DNA of 64,000 nucleotides from the NCBI RefSeq assembly GCF_017875645.1, contig NZ_JAGGMR010000001.1, positions 2,666,001 to 2,730,000 on the forward strand, in the 5' to 3' direction. This document shows positions 33,419 to 45,841 of the stretch, in pieces. The notes beneath the pieces were generated by a model. The model saw nothing but the letters and a program-made list of their open reading frames with translations. It did not search any database and was not told the origin of the DNA. Source of the DNA: Nocardia goodfellowii. Lineage in GTDB: Bacteria > Actinomycetota > Actinomycetes > Mycobacteriales > Mycobacteriaceae. Every line of letters starts with the position of its first letter. Positions within the stretch are counted from its first letter, which is position 1. The position numbers and the translations under genes are program-made.

Positions 33419-35196
33419 TGCGGTGCTCCGTTGATGGTGACGGACGGCGATCCCGGCGCGGCGCCATTGCCTGCCGGGATCGCCGCGCCGTCCGCGGCGG
33501 CGCCATTGCCGCCGTTGCTCGCAGCACCGTTGGTCCCGGACCCGTTGACTCCAGCACCGTTGACCGGCTCCGGTGTGGTCGCCCGCTCCTCCTGCTGTTC
33601 CGCCGCGGCCGGAATCAGCCCGCTGGTGCTCTTCCCATCCCAGTTCAGCAGGTTGATGCGATTCGACTTCTCCTCGGGCGCGGCGCCATTGGTGTCGGTG
33701 AGGTGAAACTTCTCCACCATCTGGTCGAACGCGGTCATGCCGGGTCCGCCATCGGTGTCCAGGCTGCACCCGGTCGCGAGGGCGTCGAGCTGGTGCGCCT
33801 CCGAACCGGCGCCGTTCGGAATCACGTACCGGTCTTCGTATTTCGCGATGGCGAGCAACCGGTACAGCGCTTCGATCTCCTCGGGTTGCAGCCGCACGTT
33901 CGGCGCGATCGAGGGGTCCGGTTCCTCACCGAGGTTCACCGACCGCATGAACGCGCGCATGCCGGCCAGCCGCTGCAACGCGGCGCGCACCGGACCCACA
34001 TCACCGGCGGTGAACAATTCGGCCAGGTATTCCACCGGAATACGCAGTGCGTCGATGGCGCCGAACAGGTTTCGCGCGTCCTCCCCGTCGTGCCCGGTCT
34101 CCGACAGCACATCCACCACCGGCGACAGCGGCGGCACGTACCAGACCATCGGCATGGTGCGGTATTCCGGATGCAGCGGTAATGCGATCTGGTAGTCGAC
34201 GATCAATTTGTAGACGGGCGAGTTCTGCGCGGCCTCGATCCATTCCGGGGAGATCCCGGCCCGCTCGGCTTCGGTGACGACGCGCGGATCATGCGGATTC
34301 AGGAATACGCCGAGCTGCGACGGATACAGATCCGCGGTTTCGGTGACCGACGCCGCTTCCTGCACTTTGTCCGCGTCGTAGAGCATGACGCCGATGTAGC
34401 GCAACCGGCCCACGCAGGTTTCCGAGCACACCGTCGGAATACCGACCTCGACCCGCGGGTAGCAGAAGGTGCATTTCTCCGCCTTGCCCGTCTTGTGGTT
34501 GAAGTAGATCTTCTTGTACGGGCAGCTGGTGACGCACTGCCGCCAGCCGCGGCACTTGTCCTGGTCCACCAGCACGATGCCGTCTTCGGCGCGTTTATAG
34601 ATCGCGCCGGACGGGCAGGCGGCCGCGCACGAGGGATTGAGGCAGTGCTCGCAGATCCGCGGCAGGTAGAACATGAAGGTCTCTTCGAACTCCAGTTTCA
34701 CCTTGTCCGAGAGCCGCCCGAGCAGCGGGTCCTTGCCGACCTGTTCGGGACCGGAGCCGAGATCGTCGTCCCAGTTGGCGCCCCAGGTGACCTGCGTATC
34801 CTCGCCGGTGATCAGCGATTTCGGGCGCGCCACCGGAACGGTGTCGATGGGCGGGCTGGACAGCAGGTTGTCGTAGTCGTAGCTCCACGGTTCGTAGTAG
34901 TCCGACACCGTGGGCATGTCGGGATTGGCGAAGATGTTGAGCAGCCGCTTCATTCGCGACCCCGACTTCAGGGTGAGCTTGCCGCGCTTGGTGAGCGTCC
35001 AGCCACCCTTCCACTTCTCCTGGTCCTGATACTGGCGTGGATAGCCTTGCCCGGGACGGGTTTCCACATTGTTGAACCAGACGTACTCGGTACCACCGCG
35101 ATTCGTCCAAGCCTGCTTGCAGGTGACCGAACAGGTGTGACAGCCGATGCACTTGTCCAGGTTCATCACCATGGCCATTTGTGCCATAACGCGCAT
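33415..35196 (-). CDS. narH: Respiratory nitrate reductase beta subunit, with Asn/Gly/Ala tail
   Basis: 593 residues. Four ferredoxin-type clusters are visible: CIGCHTCSVTCKQAW, CEHCLNPSCAAACPSGAIYK, CRGWRQCVTSCPYKK (with the W that marks the [3Fe-4S] site) and CTFCYPRVEVGIPTVCSETC. It carries electrons from NarI to NarG on the cytoplasmic face. The last 70 or so residues are a low-complexity tail (NGAGVNGSGTNGAASNGG-type), longer than in M. tuberculosis NarH (558 residues). It begins 3 nt after the narG stop and ends overlapping narJ. Confidence 0.95.
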   Translation of the reverse strand: MRVMAQMAMVMNLDKCIGCHTCSVTCKQAWTNRGGTEYVWFNNVETRPGQGYPRQYQDQEKWKGGWTLTKRGKLTLKSGSRMKRLLNIFANPDMPTVSDYYEPWSYDYDNLLSSPPIDTVPVARPKSLITGEDTQVTWGANWDDDLGSGPEQVGKDPLLGRLSDKVKLEFEETFMFYLPRICEHCLNPSCAAACPSGAIYKRAEDGIVLVDQDKCRGWRQCVTSCPYKKIYFNHKTGKAEKCTFCYPRVEVGIPTVCSETCVGRLRYIGVMLYDADKVQEAASVTETADLYPSQLGVFLNPHDPRVVTEAERAGISPEWIEAAQNSPVYKLIVDYQIALPLHPEYRTMPMVWYVPPLSPVVDVLSETGHDGEDARNLFGAIDALRIPVEYLAELFTAGDVGPVRAALQRLAGMRAFMRSVNLGEEPDPSIAPNVRLQPEEIEALYRLLAIAKYEDRYVIPNGAGSEAHQLDALATGCSLDTDGGPGMTAFDQMVEKFHLTDTNGAAPEEKSNRINLLNWDGKSTSGLIPAAAEQQEERATTPEPVNGAGVNGSGTNGAASNGGNGAAADGAAIPAGNGAAPGSPSVTINGAPQ

Positions 35197-35199
35197 AAC

Positions 35200-38958
<3,759 letters not shown>

Positions 38959-38997
38959 GACGCCCCTTCGGGTGAGTGAATCGGGCTGTTGACACCG

Positions 38998-39025
38998 ACT
39001 CTAAGGAGGGTTGGACGCGCGGCAA
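38998..39025 (-). promoter_or_regulatory. Candidate narG promoter
   Basis: On the minus strand TTGCCG (39025-39020) and TAGAGT (39003-38998) are spaced 16 nt, giving a start near 38991 and a 33-nt leader to the narG GTG. Both boxes are moderate matches. Confidence 0.4.
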
Positions 39026-39057
39026 AATGATTCTCTCACAGCTTGCGGAGGCGGTCT

Positions 39058-39105
39058 GTGCGTTGTGAGGTCGGCGCAACACACCGGTCACTACGCGGTA
39101 GCGAC
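39058..39105. promoter_or_regulatory. Two inverted repeats upstream of narG
   Basis: GTGCGTTG-N11-CAACACAC (39058-39084) and GTCACTAC-GCG-GTAGCGAC (39087-39105), each with one mismatched pair, lie 33-80 nt upstream of the predicted -35 box: activator-like positions. The rest of the 425-bp region 38959-39383 shows no gene. It includes a lower-GC stretch (39220-39380). Confidence 0.4.
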
Positions 39106-39348
39106 GAAACTAACCGGCTGTCGATGCGACCAGGCTATATGCTCGCTGACCGGGTGAAATGCAGCTTCCGGCAGATGTTTCGGGGGCTTGGCGGTGATGC
39201 TTTGGAAACCGGGGGTTCTCGGCTGCTTAATATTTGTTTACACAACCGCATGGTCGTCTGGGCTCCGTCTACGGCGTGCCGAAGTGTCCGTGATCCCCCC
39301 GTCCGGGGACCATCTTTATCGATCTTCTATCTATTCGCTCGAGGTTTG

Positions 39349-39360
39349 CCGAATATTCGG
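39349..39360. promoter_or_regulatory. 12-bp palindrome CCGAATATTCGG
   Basis: Perfect palindrome in the low-GC stretch, 24-35 nt upstream of the DUF1905 remnant and within 270 nt of the MmyB-type regulator gene. Possibly an operator of that divergent region. Confidence 0.35.
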
Positions 39361-39383
39361 GCCGAGCAGATTATTCTGCATTC

Positions 39384-39605
39384 ATGCAGCGATTCGAGGC
39401 GGTGATCGAGGCGGGTGCGCGCGGTGGCGCGTACGTGCCGATGCCGCCCGAAGTCATGTCCGCGCTGGGCCGGGGCGGGCCCACGCCTGGGCGCGCCCGA
39501 AATTCCTGCACCGACCGGCGTCAGCTGGTCGCCGCGATCACCGAGGCCAAGCGCCCGAAAGTCCGGGCTCGCCGTATCGAGAAAGCTGTCGCCGCGTCTA
39601 GCTGA
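39384..39605 (+). pseudogene. Remnant of a DUF1905/YdeI-like protein
   Basis: An open frame of 73 codons. Its first part (MQRFEAVIEAGARGGAYVP, VMSALGRGG) looks like the start of DUF1905, and its last part (ITEAKRPKVRARRIEKAVA) is the typical end of the YdeI/OmpD-associated helical domain. About 70-90 residues that normally lie between are missing, including the DUF1905 barrel. This looks like an internal deletion. It ends 13 nt before the next gene, whose ribosome site follows its stop. Confidence 0.6.
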
Positions 39606-39618
39606 AGGAGTTAGTGCC

Positions 39619-40422
39619 GTGCCACGCAAAACGATCGACATCGCCGACGAACATCTACTGCGGCCGCCGAGTTTCGGCGGCCTGCTCCGCAGACTCCGGG
39701 ACGAGCGCCATATGTCCCGGGAGAAATTGGCCTTCGCGGCGGGGGTGAGCGCCAGCTACATCACCCATCTCGAAGGCGGCGACCGCGAACATCCCACCCG
39801 AGCGGTGGTGGACGCGCTCATCGGTTACCTCGACGGCATTCGCCCGCTGCTCCCGGTCGAGCGCAGACACCTCTACGACCTCGCGGGCTTGGTCGAAGAC
39901 GCCTTCCCCAGCGTCGAGAAACTGCGCTCCGCGATCGACGAGGACATGCGCCGGGGTTTGCTGGTGCATCGGCCCAACGCCGCGGGCTACATCGATACGC
40001 GCTGGAACGTGTTGTCCTGCAACGATGTCTACGCCGAAATGTTTCCCGGCCTGGTCGACGACGTGAACGTGCTGCGCTGGTTCTTCGGCAACGAAGTGTC
40101 CAAGCAGGTCATGGTGGAGTGGGAGCGCGAAGCCGGGCTGACCGTGGCGTGGCTGCGCGGCCTGATCGGGCAGACCGGCGATACCGCCTGGTCCCGCTCG
40201 TTGCTGGAAGAACTGGGCAATTACCCCGAATTCCGCAGTATGTGGGCCGCCGGGGGCACAGCGTACGGCCGGGAAACCCCCGACATGCGCCTGCGCGACC
40301 TGCGTACCGGCGAAACCTACAACCTGTCCGTGCAGATGTTCCGGGTGGACTCCACCAACCATCCCGGTCGGATGCAGTTCTTCCTCGGCGTGCGCCAGCC
40401 CAGCCTGACCCCGGCGACCTAG
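39619..40422 (+). CDS. XRE/MmyB-type transcriptional regulator
   Basis: 267 residues from GTG, with AAGGAG 8 nt upstream. The N-terminal HTH (about 20-78) is MSREKLAFAAGVSASYITHLEGGDREHPT. The C-terminal MmyB-like ligand domain has HRPNAAGYIDTRWNVLSCNDVYAEMFPG. It is the second such regulator in the window and not closely similar to the one at 14.1 kb. It converges on the methionine-salvage operon with a 4-nt overlap. The nearest promoter regions are its own and narG's. Confidence 0.87.
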   Translation: MPRKTIDIADEHLLRPPSFGGLLRRLRDERHMSREKLAFAAGVSASYITHLEGGDREHPTRAVVDALIGYLDGIRPLLPVERRHLYDLAGLVEDAFPSVEKLRSAIDEDMRRGLLVHRPNAAGYIDTRWNVLSCNDVYAEMFPGLVDDVNVLRWFFGNEVSKQVMVEWEREAGLTVAWLRGLIGQTGDTAWSRSLLEELGNYPEFRSMWAAGGTAYGRETPDMRLRDLRTGETYNLSVQMFRVDSTNHPGRMQFFLGVRQPSLTPAT

Positions 40423-41096
40423 GGCCGAATCTCCGCGAAGGTCTCGACCCACCGATGCGGCGGGCGCGGCGGATTGGGCTCGCCGGGTCGGTGGATGCCG
40501 ACGGCGGACCAGCCCGCCTCGACCGCCGCGTCGAGCTCGTCGGGGTGATCCGACAGGAACAGGATGTCCGCCGGTTCGACCCCGATCACGCTCGCGATCT
40601 CGGCGTAGGAGGCGGCTTCGCGCTTCGGCCCCGCGCTGGACAGGTCGAAATATCCGCTGATCAGCGGGCTGAGTGCGCCGCCGCGCGCGAATTCGAACCA
40701 ATCCCGCTGATTGCGGACCGAGCCGGAGGAGTACACGTACAGCCGCAGCCCGGCCTCGTGCCAAGTGGTGAGAGCCGGGGCCACGTCCGGGAAGAACTCG
40801 CCGTGCAGCGCACCGGCCCGGAATCCCGCGGCGCAGATGATGCCCTGCGCGGTTTTCAACGGTTCCGCTTTCACGTCGGACTTCAGCCATTCGCGCAGGA
40901 TCTCGGCGACTTCCGCCGGATCCGCGTCGGGTCGCCCGGCCAGCTCGCGGGTGCCCGCGATCACGGAAGCCGCTGCCCCCGAAGCGTTGTCGGCCAGCCA
41001 CTCGGGCAGCCGGGCACGGGTGTACCCGTACAGATCCGCACGCACCGAGCTGGTCGGGCTGGTCGTCCCCTCGATATCGACGACGACGGCTTTCAC
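40419..41096 (-). CDS. mtnC: Acireductone synthase (enolase-phosphatase E1)
   Basis: 225 residues from GTG. HAD-fold motifs: DIEGTTSPTS at the N-terminus (the first Asp is the nucleophile), SSGSV (motif II), and LFLSDHPDELDAA (motif IV). It enolises and dephosphorylates 2,3-diketo-5-methylthiopentyl-1-phosphate to acireductone. The start overlaps the mtnD stop (GTGA), so the genes are translationally coupled. Confidence 0.93.
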   Translation of the reverse strand: MKAVVVDIEGTTSPTSSVRADLYGYTRARLPEWLADNASGAAASVIAGTRELAGRPDADPAEVAEILREWLKSDVKAEPLKTAQGIICAAGFRAGALHGEFFPDVAPALTTWHEAGLRLYVYSSGSVRNQRDWFEFARGGALSPLISGYFDLSSAGPKREAASYAEIASVIGVEPADILFLSDHPDELDAAVEAGWSAVGIHRPGEPNPPRPPHRWVETFAEIRP

Positions 41097-41668
41097 CGAG
41101 CCGCCAGCAGCTCATCGAGGGTCGGGAACCCGGAGCTGATCTTGTCGCCGGTGAAGTCGCCGATCCAGCCGTCCTCTTCCTCGAAGAACCGCACCGCGAC
41201 GAAATCTGGGCGGGTGCCCATGTCGAACCAGTGCAGGGTGCCGGCGGGCACCGAGACCAGGTCACCGGCCTCGCACACCGTGGCCAGGACCTCGTCACCG
41301 ATGTGCAGGTAGAAGCAGCCACGCCCGGCGGCGAAGAAGCGCACCTCGTCCTCGGCGTGGCGATGCTCGTCGAGGAACTTCTCGCGCGCGCCCTTGGCGA
41401 TGGCGGGCCATTCCGGGTTGGTGTCGTCGGGGTGGATGCGGGCGATGTCGATGTGGCGGTAGCGGCCCGTGGCATTCAGGGTCGCGATGCGCTCGGCGTA
41501 TTCGGCGAGCAGTTCGTCCGACGGGATGGTGGAGGCGTTGTCCAGCGTCGGCCAACGCTCGAAAGTGATGCCGCGCGCGGCCAATTCGGCGGCGATGGCG
41601 GTGTCGTCGGTGGTGCGGACCTTGATATCGCCGGCGTCGCCGGCGGCCATGATCTGTAGCAAAGTCAT
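41093..41668 (-). CDS. mtnD: Acireductone dioxygenase
   Basis: 191 residues from the ATG of MTLLQIMAAG. It is a cupin with metal ligands in DEHRHAEDEVRFF (H-x-H and E) and GTLHWFDMG (final His). With Fe it gives the keto-acid precursor of methionine and formate; with Ni it gives an off-pathway product. It lies 4 nt after the mtnA-mtnB stop. Confidence 0.94.
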   Translation of the reverse strand: MTLLQIMAAGDAGDIKVRTTDDTAIAAELAARGITFERWPTLDNASTIPSDELLAEYAERIATLNATGRYRHIDIARIHPDDTNPEWPAIAKGAREKFLDEHRHAEDEVRFFAAGRGCFYLHIGDEVLATVCEAGDLVSVPAGTLHWFDMGTRPDFVAVRFFEEEDGWIGDFTGDKISSGFPTLDELLAAR

Positions 41669-41672
41669 TGTC

Positions 41673-43307
41673 TTATCCAATCTCCGGGTCTGTGGCGGAC
41701 TGGGCATACGCGGATTGCCGGCCGGTGCGGATCACCAGCTCGCACAGCGCCTCCAAGCATTCGGCGCGATCGCGGGCCCTGGAAAGATTGTCCCCCCATG
41801 TGGTGATGCCGTGGCCCGCGATACCCAATACCGGGGCGGCGCCGGGATTCTCGCGGAGATACCGCTCGATGTCCGCGCCGATCCGGGGCACGTCCGGCCA
41901 GTTCGGGAAGATGGGGATATCGATCACATCGGTGCGGCCGAGACCCTTGATGAGCTCGAAATCGGTGATTCGCAGCATGGTCGACTCCGTCTGCGCACCG
42001 ACCCGGGTGGAAAGGGTTGTCGCATAAGGGGGATGGACGTGAACCACCGCCTGGGCGCCGGTCGTGCGATAGATCGCGGTGTGAATGGTGGTCTCCGCCG
42101 ACGGTTTACGCCGCTGTGCGCCCACCGGCTGGGCGTCGGTGATCGAGACGCGCACCATGTCGGCCGCGGTGAGCTCGCCCTTCGACAGTCCACTGCCCGT
42201 GACCACCGCCGAATCTCCGGTACGCACGGAGATATTGCCCGCGGTGCCCGGCATCCAACCGCGCTGATACAGCTCTCGCGCGACCTCGGCGATCGCCGCG
42301 CCTTCCCCCGTATCGCCGCCGTACACCACACCCTCCTCGGTGACGACAGCCGTCACCAGGTCGGCCGGAGTGACGTCGAACGCGGGATTGAATACCGCGG
42401 TCCCCTCGGGAGCCGTTGCCACGCCACCGAATCCGGTGACTTCCCCGGCGGCGCGCTGCTCGACGACGATCTCGCCGCCGGTGGCCATGCGCAGGTCCCG
42501 GGTCGACTCCGGCGCGACCACGATGAACGGAATCCCATGGTGCCGAGCCGCGATGGCGAGGGCGTAGGTTCCGATCTTGTTCGCCACATCGCCATTGGCG
42601 GTGACCCGATCCGCGCCGACGATGACGCAGTCGACCTGCCCGGTGGCCATCGCCCACGCGGCAGCCGAATCCATGGTGAGCCGGTGCGGAATTCCCGCCT
42701 CGGCCAATTCCCAGGCGGTGAGCCGTGCGCCCTGCAACAGCGGGCGGGTTTCATCGACGATCACGTCCGCGATGAGCTCGCGCTCGTGCAGCACTCGCAG
42801 CGCGCCGATCGCGGTGCCGAACGCGCTGGTCGCCAGCCGCCCGGTATTGCAGTGGGTGAGCATGCGCAGCGGACGGTCCGGCAGCAGACGCTGCACCAGG
42901 TCGGCGGCATGGGTCGCGGCGGCCCGATTGACCCGCCCGTCTTCGGCCAGCATCTCGAGGGTCTCGGCGAGCACCGCGTCGGCGCCCGCCTCGACCTTGG
43001 TGACCACCCGGCGCACCGCCCACGCCAGATTCACCGCGGTCGGCCGGGCCGCCTCGATCCGGGCCGCCTCGGCCCGTACCCCGGCCACATCGACGACCCC
43101 GTGCGCGGTATGCGCGCGGGTGGCGATGACGACGCCGAAGGCGCCCGCGATCCCGATCGCCGGCGCGCCGCGAATCGCGAGCGTCTGGATCGCCTCGATG
43201 ACCTGATCGACGGTCGACAGCCGAAGTTCGCGCACCGCATGCGGCAACCCACGCTGGTCGATGGTGACCAGAACACCGTCGTCCCAGGTCAGGGAGCTGT
43301 CGTCCAT
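41673..43307 (-). CDS. mtnAB: Fused methylthioribose-1-P isomerase / methylthioribulose-1-P dehydratase
   Basis: 544 residues from ATG 43307, with AAGGA 8 nt upstream; an ATG three codons earlier touches the ribosome site. Residues about 1-330 are MtnA (LAIRGAPAIGIAGAFG, LTHCNTG with the catalytic Cys, GADRVTANGDVANKIGTY with the catalytic Asp). Residues about 345-540 are MtnB, a class-II aldolase-type dehydratase (PGTAGNISVR, HVHPPYATTLS zinc ligands, GIAGHGITTWG with another zinc His). The fusion catalyses two consecutive steps of methionine salvage. There is no stop or frameshift at the junction. Confidence 0.93.
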   Translation of the reverse strand: MDDSSLTWDDGVLVTIDQRGLPHAVRELRLSTVDQVIEAIQTLAIRGAPAIGIAGAFGVVIATRAHTAHGVVDVAGVRAEAARIEAARPTAVNLAWAVRRVVTKVEAGADAVLAETLEMLAEDGRVNRAAATHAADLVQRLLPDRPLRMLTHCNTGRLATSAFGTAIGALRVLHERELIADVIVDETRPLLQGARLTAWELAEAGIPHRLTMDSAAAWAMATGQVDCVIVGADRVTANGDVANKIGTYALAIAARHHGIPFIVVAPESTRDLRMATGGEIVVEQRAAGEVTGFGGVATAPEGTAVFNPAFDVTPADLVTAVVTEEGVVYGGDTGEGAAIAEVARELYQRGWMPGTAGNISVRTGDSAVVTGSGLSKGELTAADMVRVSITDAQPVGAQRRKPSAETTIHTAIYRTTGAQAVVHVHPPYATTLSTRVGAQTESTMLRITDFELIKGLGRTDVIDIPIFPNWPDVPRIGADIERYLRENPGAAPVLGIAGHGITTWGDNLSRARDRAECLEALCELVIRTGRQSAYAQSATDPEIG

Positions 43308-43421
43308 CAGGCGCATCCTTATCGCGTCGGCTGCATCATGCCTGGCAAACGGTATCGGACCTGAGCTGCTCGCTCGAATCGGCCCTTACGCGACCGGGTG
43401 CGCGCCCACCCGAGATCGACT

Positions 43422-43766
43422 TCAGCCGGGCAGCTCAGCGCGCAATTGGGCGGCGCGCTTACGCGGGTCGTAATCCGGGCCGACTCCCTCGACCAGCACC
43501 AGGTCGCCGTCGATGTGGTCGGCGCGCAGCCGCAGGATCTCCTGGTAGGCGGGGGAGTGATACCAGGCGCGGGCGCGTTCGACGTCGGGGAATTGCAGCA
43601 GCACCATGCTGCCCGGCCAGTCGCCTTCGAGGATCTCGAGCGGCGGGCCGTGTACGAGGAAGCGACCCTCGAACGGGTCCAGGGTGGCCTGGATGCGTTC
43701 CAGGTATTCCAGGATGTCGGCGTGCGGGCGGCGGGTGCGCAGGTGTGCGAAACCGTAGGCGGGCAT
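43422..43766 (-). CDS. DUF1330 protein
   Basis: 114 residues. It is a dimeric alpha/beta-barrel family of the ferredoxin-like fold (AYGFAHLRTRRPHADILEYLERI, MVLLQFPDVERARAWYHSPAYQEI). Length is slightly longer than the usual 95-100. Function is unknown. It lies 105 nt upstream of the mtn operon on the same strand and may be co-transcribed. Confidence 0.87.
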   Translation of the reverse strand: MPAYGFAHLRTRRPHADILEYLERIQATLDPFEGRFLVHGPPLEILEGDWPGSMVLLQFPDVERARAWYHSPAYQEILRLRADHIDGDLVLVEGVGPDYDPRKRAAQLRAELPG

Positions 43767-43847
43767 TGGTGTTTCCTTCGACGAGGGTCTGCCTCGACGG
43801 TAGGCGCCATGGTTACGCCCGCCAATTACCTGTGGGGTAATACGCGC

Positions 43848-45647
43848 TCAGCTGTGCATCGGGAGGAATTCGACCGGGGTGGCGTCGGTGGCGTGTGCGG
43901 GAACGATGACCAGGCCGTCCCGATCGATCAGGCCGCCCAGGTACGCGGTGGAGCGATGCGGTTCCGCCAGAAAGCCGCCGAAGGGGGCGCGGCGGGCGGC
44001 GACGACGCGGGGGACCGAGCCCGCGACGGAGTTGGCGTTGTGCAGCGGGCCGATGTAGGGGCGTGCCGGGTGGGCCCCGGTGCGGCCTTCGACGATGGCC
44101 GGAGCCATCGCCATCAGTGTGGCGACGGCCGCGAACGGATTACCGGGAAGGCCGAGAACCGTCGTGCGAGAAGGCAGTTCGGCGACCAGGGTGGAACCGC
44201 CGGGGCGGAGCTCCAGGCGCGGCACCAGGAGTTCGGCCTGGGTCCGGCCGACCGCACAGCGCAATTGGTCTGCGGCCCCGCCGCCGGTCGCGCCGACGAT
44301 CACCAGCAGATCGAAGTCACCGGCGGTGGCGAGGACATCATCGAAGCCGGTGGGGGTGTCGCGCAGATGCACCCGGTCCACGGTGCGAATGCCGTACCAG
44401 GACAGCACATCCGGGAGGATCGGACCGATCGAGTCGCGGGTCTGGCCGGTTTGCAGCGGGCCGTCGCTGCGAATCTCGTCGCCGGTCATGACGATCCGGG
44501 CGCGCACGGGGCCGCGCACCACCGCCTCGGTCACCTCCACGCTCGCCGCGGCGGAGATCAGCCCCGAAGTCACCGGGGTGGCTTCGGCGGCGATGAGATC
44601 GCCGGGCAGGTGAATGTCGCCGCGGCGGCGGATGTCCTCGCGCAGCGGAGTGCCGGGGCGCCGGTGCAGCACGTTTTCCGCTGTGACATCGGTGAATTCG
44701 TCGCGCAGCACATTGCCGGTGCCGTCGGGGACATGCGCGCCGGTGGCTATCCGCACCGCCTCACCGGGTAGCAGCCCGACCGGACGCTGTCCGCCCGCGA
44801 AGCCGATATCGCGGCGCAATCGCCAGGGTCCGTCACCGGCGACGGCGTACCCGTCCATCGCGGAGACGTCGAACCGCGGCAACGCACCTGCGGCGAGGAT
44901 CGGCGCGGCGAGCGCGGCGCCACGGACGGCCCGGAGCTCGGTGCGATATGCGGTGAGCTTGAAAAGTCTGGCGCGCAGCAGATTTCGCGCCTCGTCCAGT
45001 GGAAGCGGTCGGGTCGGCGGACCCTCCGGCACCGGCTCTGGCTGGGAATCGCTCTGAGGCACGGCACTTTCCGCACCGCTTGCCGCGGCTTGCGCGCGCC
45101 GCACCTCCTCGGCGGTATCGCAATCGGCGACCCCGGTCAGGTGCACCGTTACGGTCTCATCCGGAATCAGAGCCTTCATCGGTTGATTCACCAGCGAATC
45201 CAGTTGTGCCAGCGCCGCGGTCAACGCCGATCTGCGCCACACCCCGACCAAATACTGCGGGCGGCCCGACTTGTCGGCCGCGAACACCGCGTCCGCCCCG
45301 GTTTCGGACTCCTGCCTCAGCAATTCCCCGATCGCGGTCGCGGTCAGGAACGGCATGTCCGCGGCCAGCACCACCACCAGCGGCGCCGGCTCCGGATGCA
45401 ACGCGTGCAGGCCCGCCTCGATCGCCGCCACCGGCCCCGACCCCGGCGGCACCTCCCGCACCTGCAGAATCGACGGATCGAGCTCCGGCCGGTGCGGCCC
45501 CACCACCACGGTGCGAGCGCAGCCGGCGACCGCCGTGAGCGCCGCGTCCAGCATGGATCGCCCGCCGATCACGATCGCCGGTTTGTCTACCCCGCCCATC
45601 CGGCTGGCCCGCCCGCCGGCGAGCACAATCGCGTCGACGGCGGTCAC
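43848..45647 (-). CDS. MobA-MoeA fusion (molybdenum cofactor guanylyl/Mo insertion)
   Basis: 599 residues from GTG. Residues 1-195 are a MobA nucleotidyltransferase (VLAGGRASRMGGVDKPAIVIGG, LAADMPFL). A Pro/Glu/Ser linker (about 196-215) leads to MoeA (about 216-599: LPRFDVSAMDGYAV, RIATGAHVPDGTGNVL, TGDEIRSDG, VGATGGGAADQL, VLGLPGNPFAA). MoeA inserts molybdate into molybdopterin and MobA adds GMP to make the bis-MGD cofactor used by NarG. In most bacteria these are two proteins. Its place near narGHJI and moeZ fits Moco supply for nitrate respiration. Confidence 0.92.
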   Translation of the reverse strand: MTAVDAIVLAGGRASRMGGVDKPAIVIGGRSMLDAALTAVAGCARTVVVGPHRPELDPSILQVREVPPGSGPVAAIEAGLHALHPEPAPLVVVLAADMPFLTATAIGELLRQESETGADAVFAADKSGRPQYLVGVWRRSALTAALAQLDSLVNQPMKALIPDETVTVHLTGVADCDTAEEVRRAQAAASGAESAVPQSDSQPEPVPEGPPTRPLPLDEARNLLRARLFKLTAYRTELRAVRGAALAAPILAAGALPRFDVSAMDGYAVAGDGPWRLRRDIGFAGGQRPVGLLPGEAVRIATGAHVPDGTGNVLRDEFTDVTAENVLHRRPGTPLREDIRRRGDIHLPGDLIAAEATPVTSGLISAAASVEVTEAVVRGPVRARIVMTGDEIRSDGPLQTGQTRDSIGPILPDVLSWYGIRTVDRVHLRDTPTGFDDVLATAGDFDLLVIVGATGGGAADQLRCAVGRTQAELLVPRLELRPGGSTLVAELPSRTTVLGLPGNPFAAVATLMAMAPAIVEGRTGAHPARPYIGPLHNANSVAGSVPRVVAARRAPFGGFLAEPHRSTAYLGGLIDRDGLVIVPAHATDATPVEFLPMHS

Positions 45648-45841
45648 GATAGGCGAGTCGAGGCTAGAGAGAACATGGCCGACATGCTAATTCGTCGGCC
45701 CGCCTCGCTCGGCGAACCCGGCCGCGCTTCGGCCAGCCGCCGCAGGTCAGCGGCTGATTTCCGGCGGGTCGAGATAATTGCCGGTCCGGTGGAAGTCGCG
45801 GTGGAGTGGGGCACTCCGCCCGCGACTGCCGAAGTCATCGA

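Noticed and set aside
39087..39110. GlnR box before narG (GTCAC...GAAAC)
   Set aside because: The half-sites are separated by about 14 nt rather than 6.
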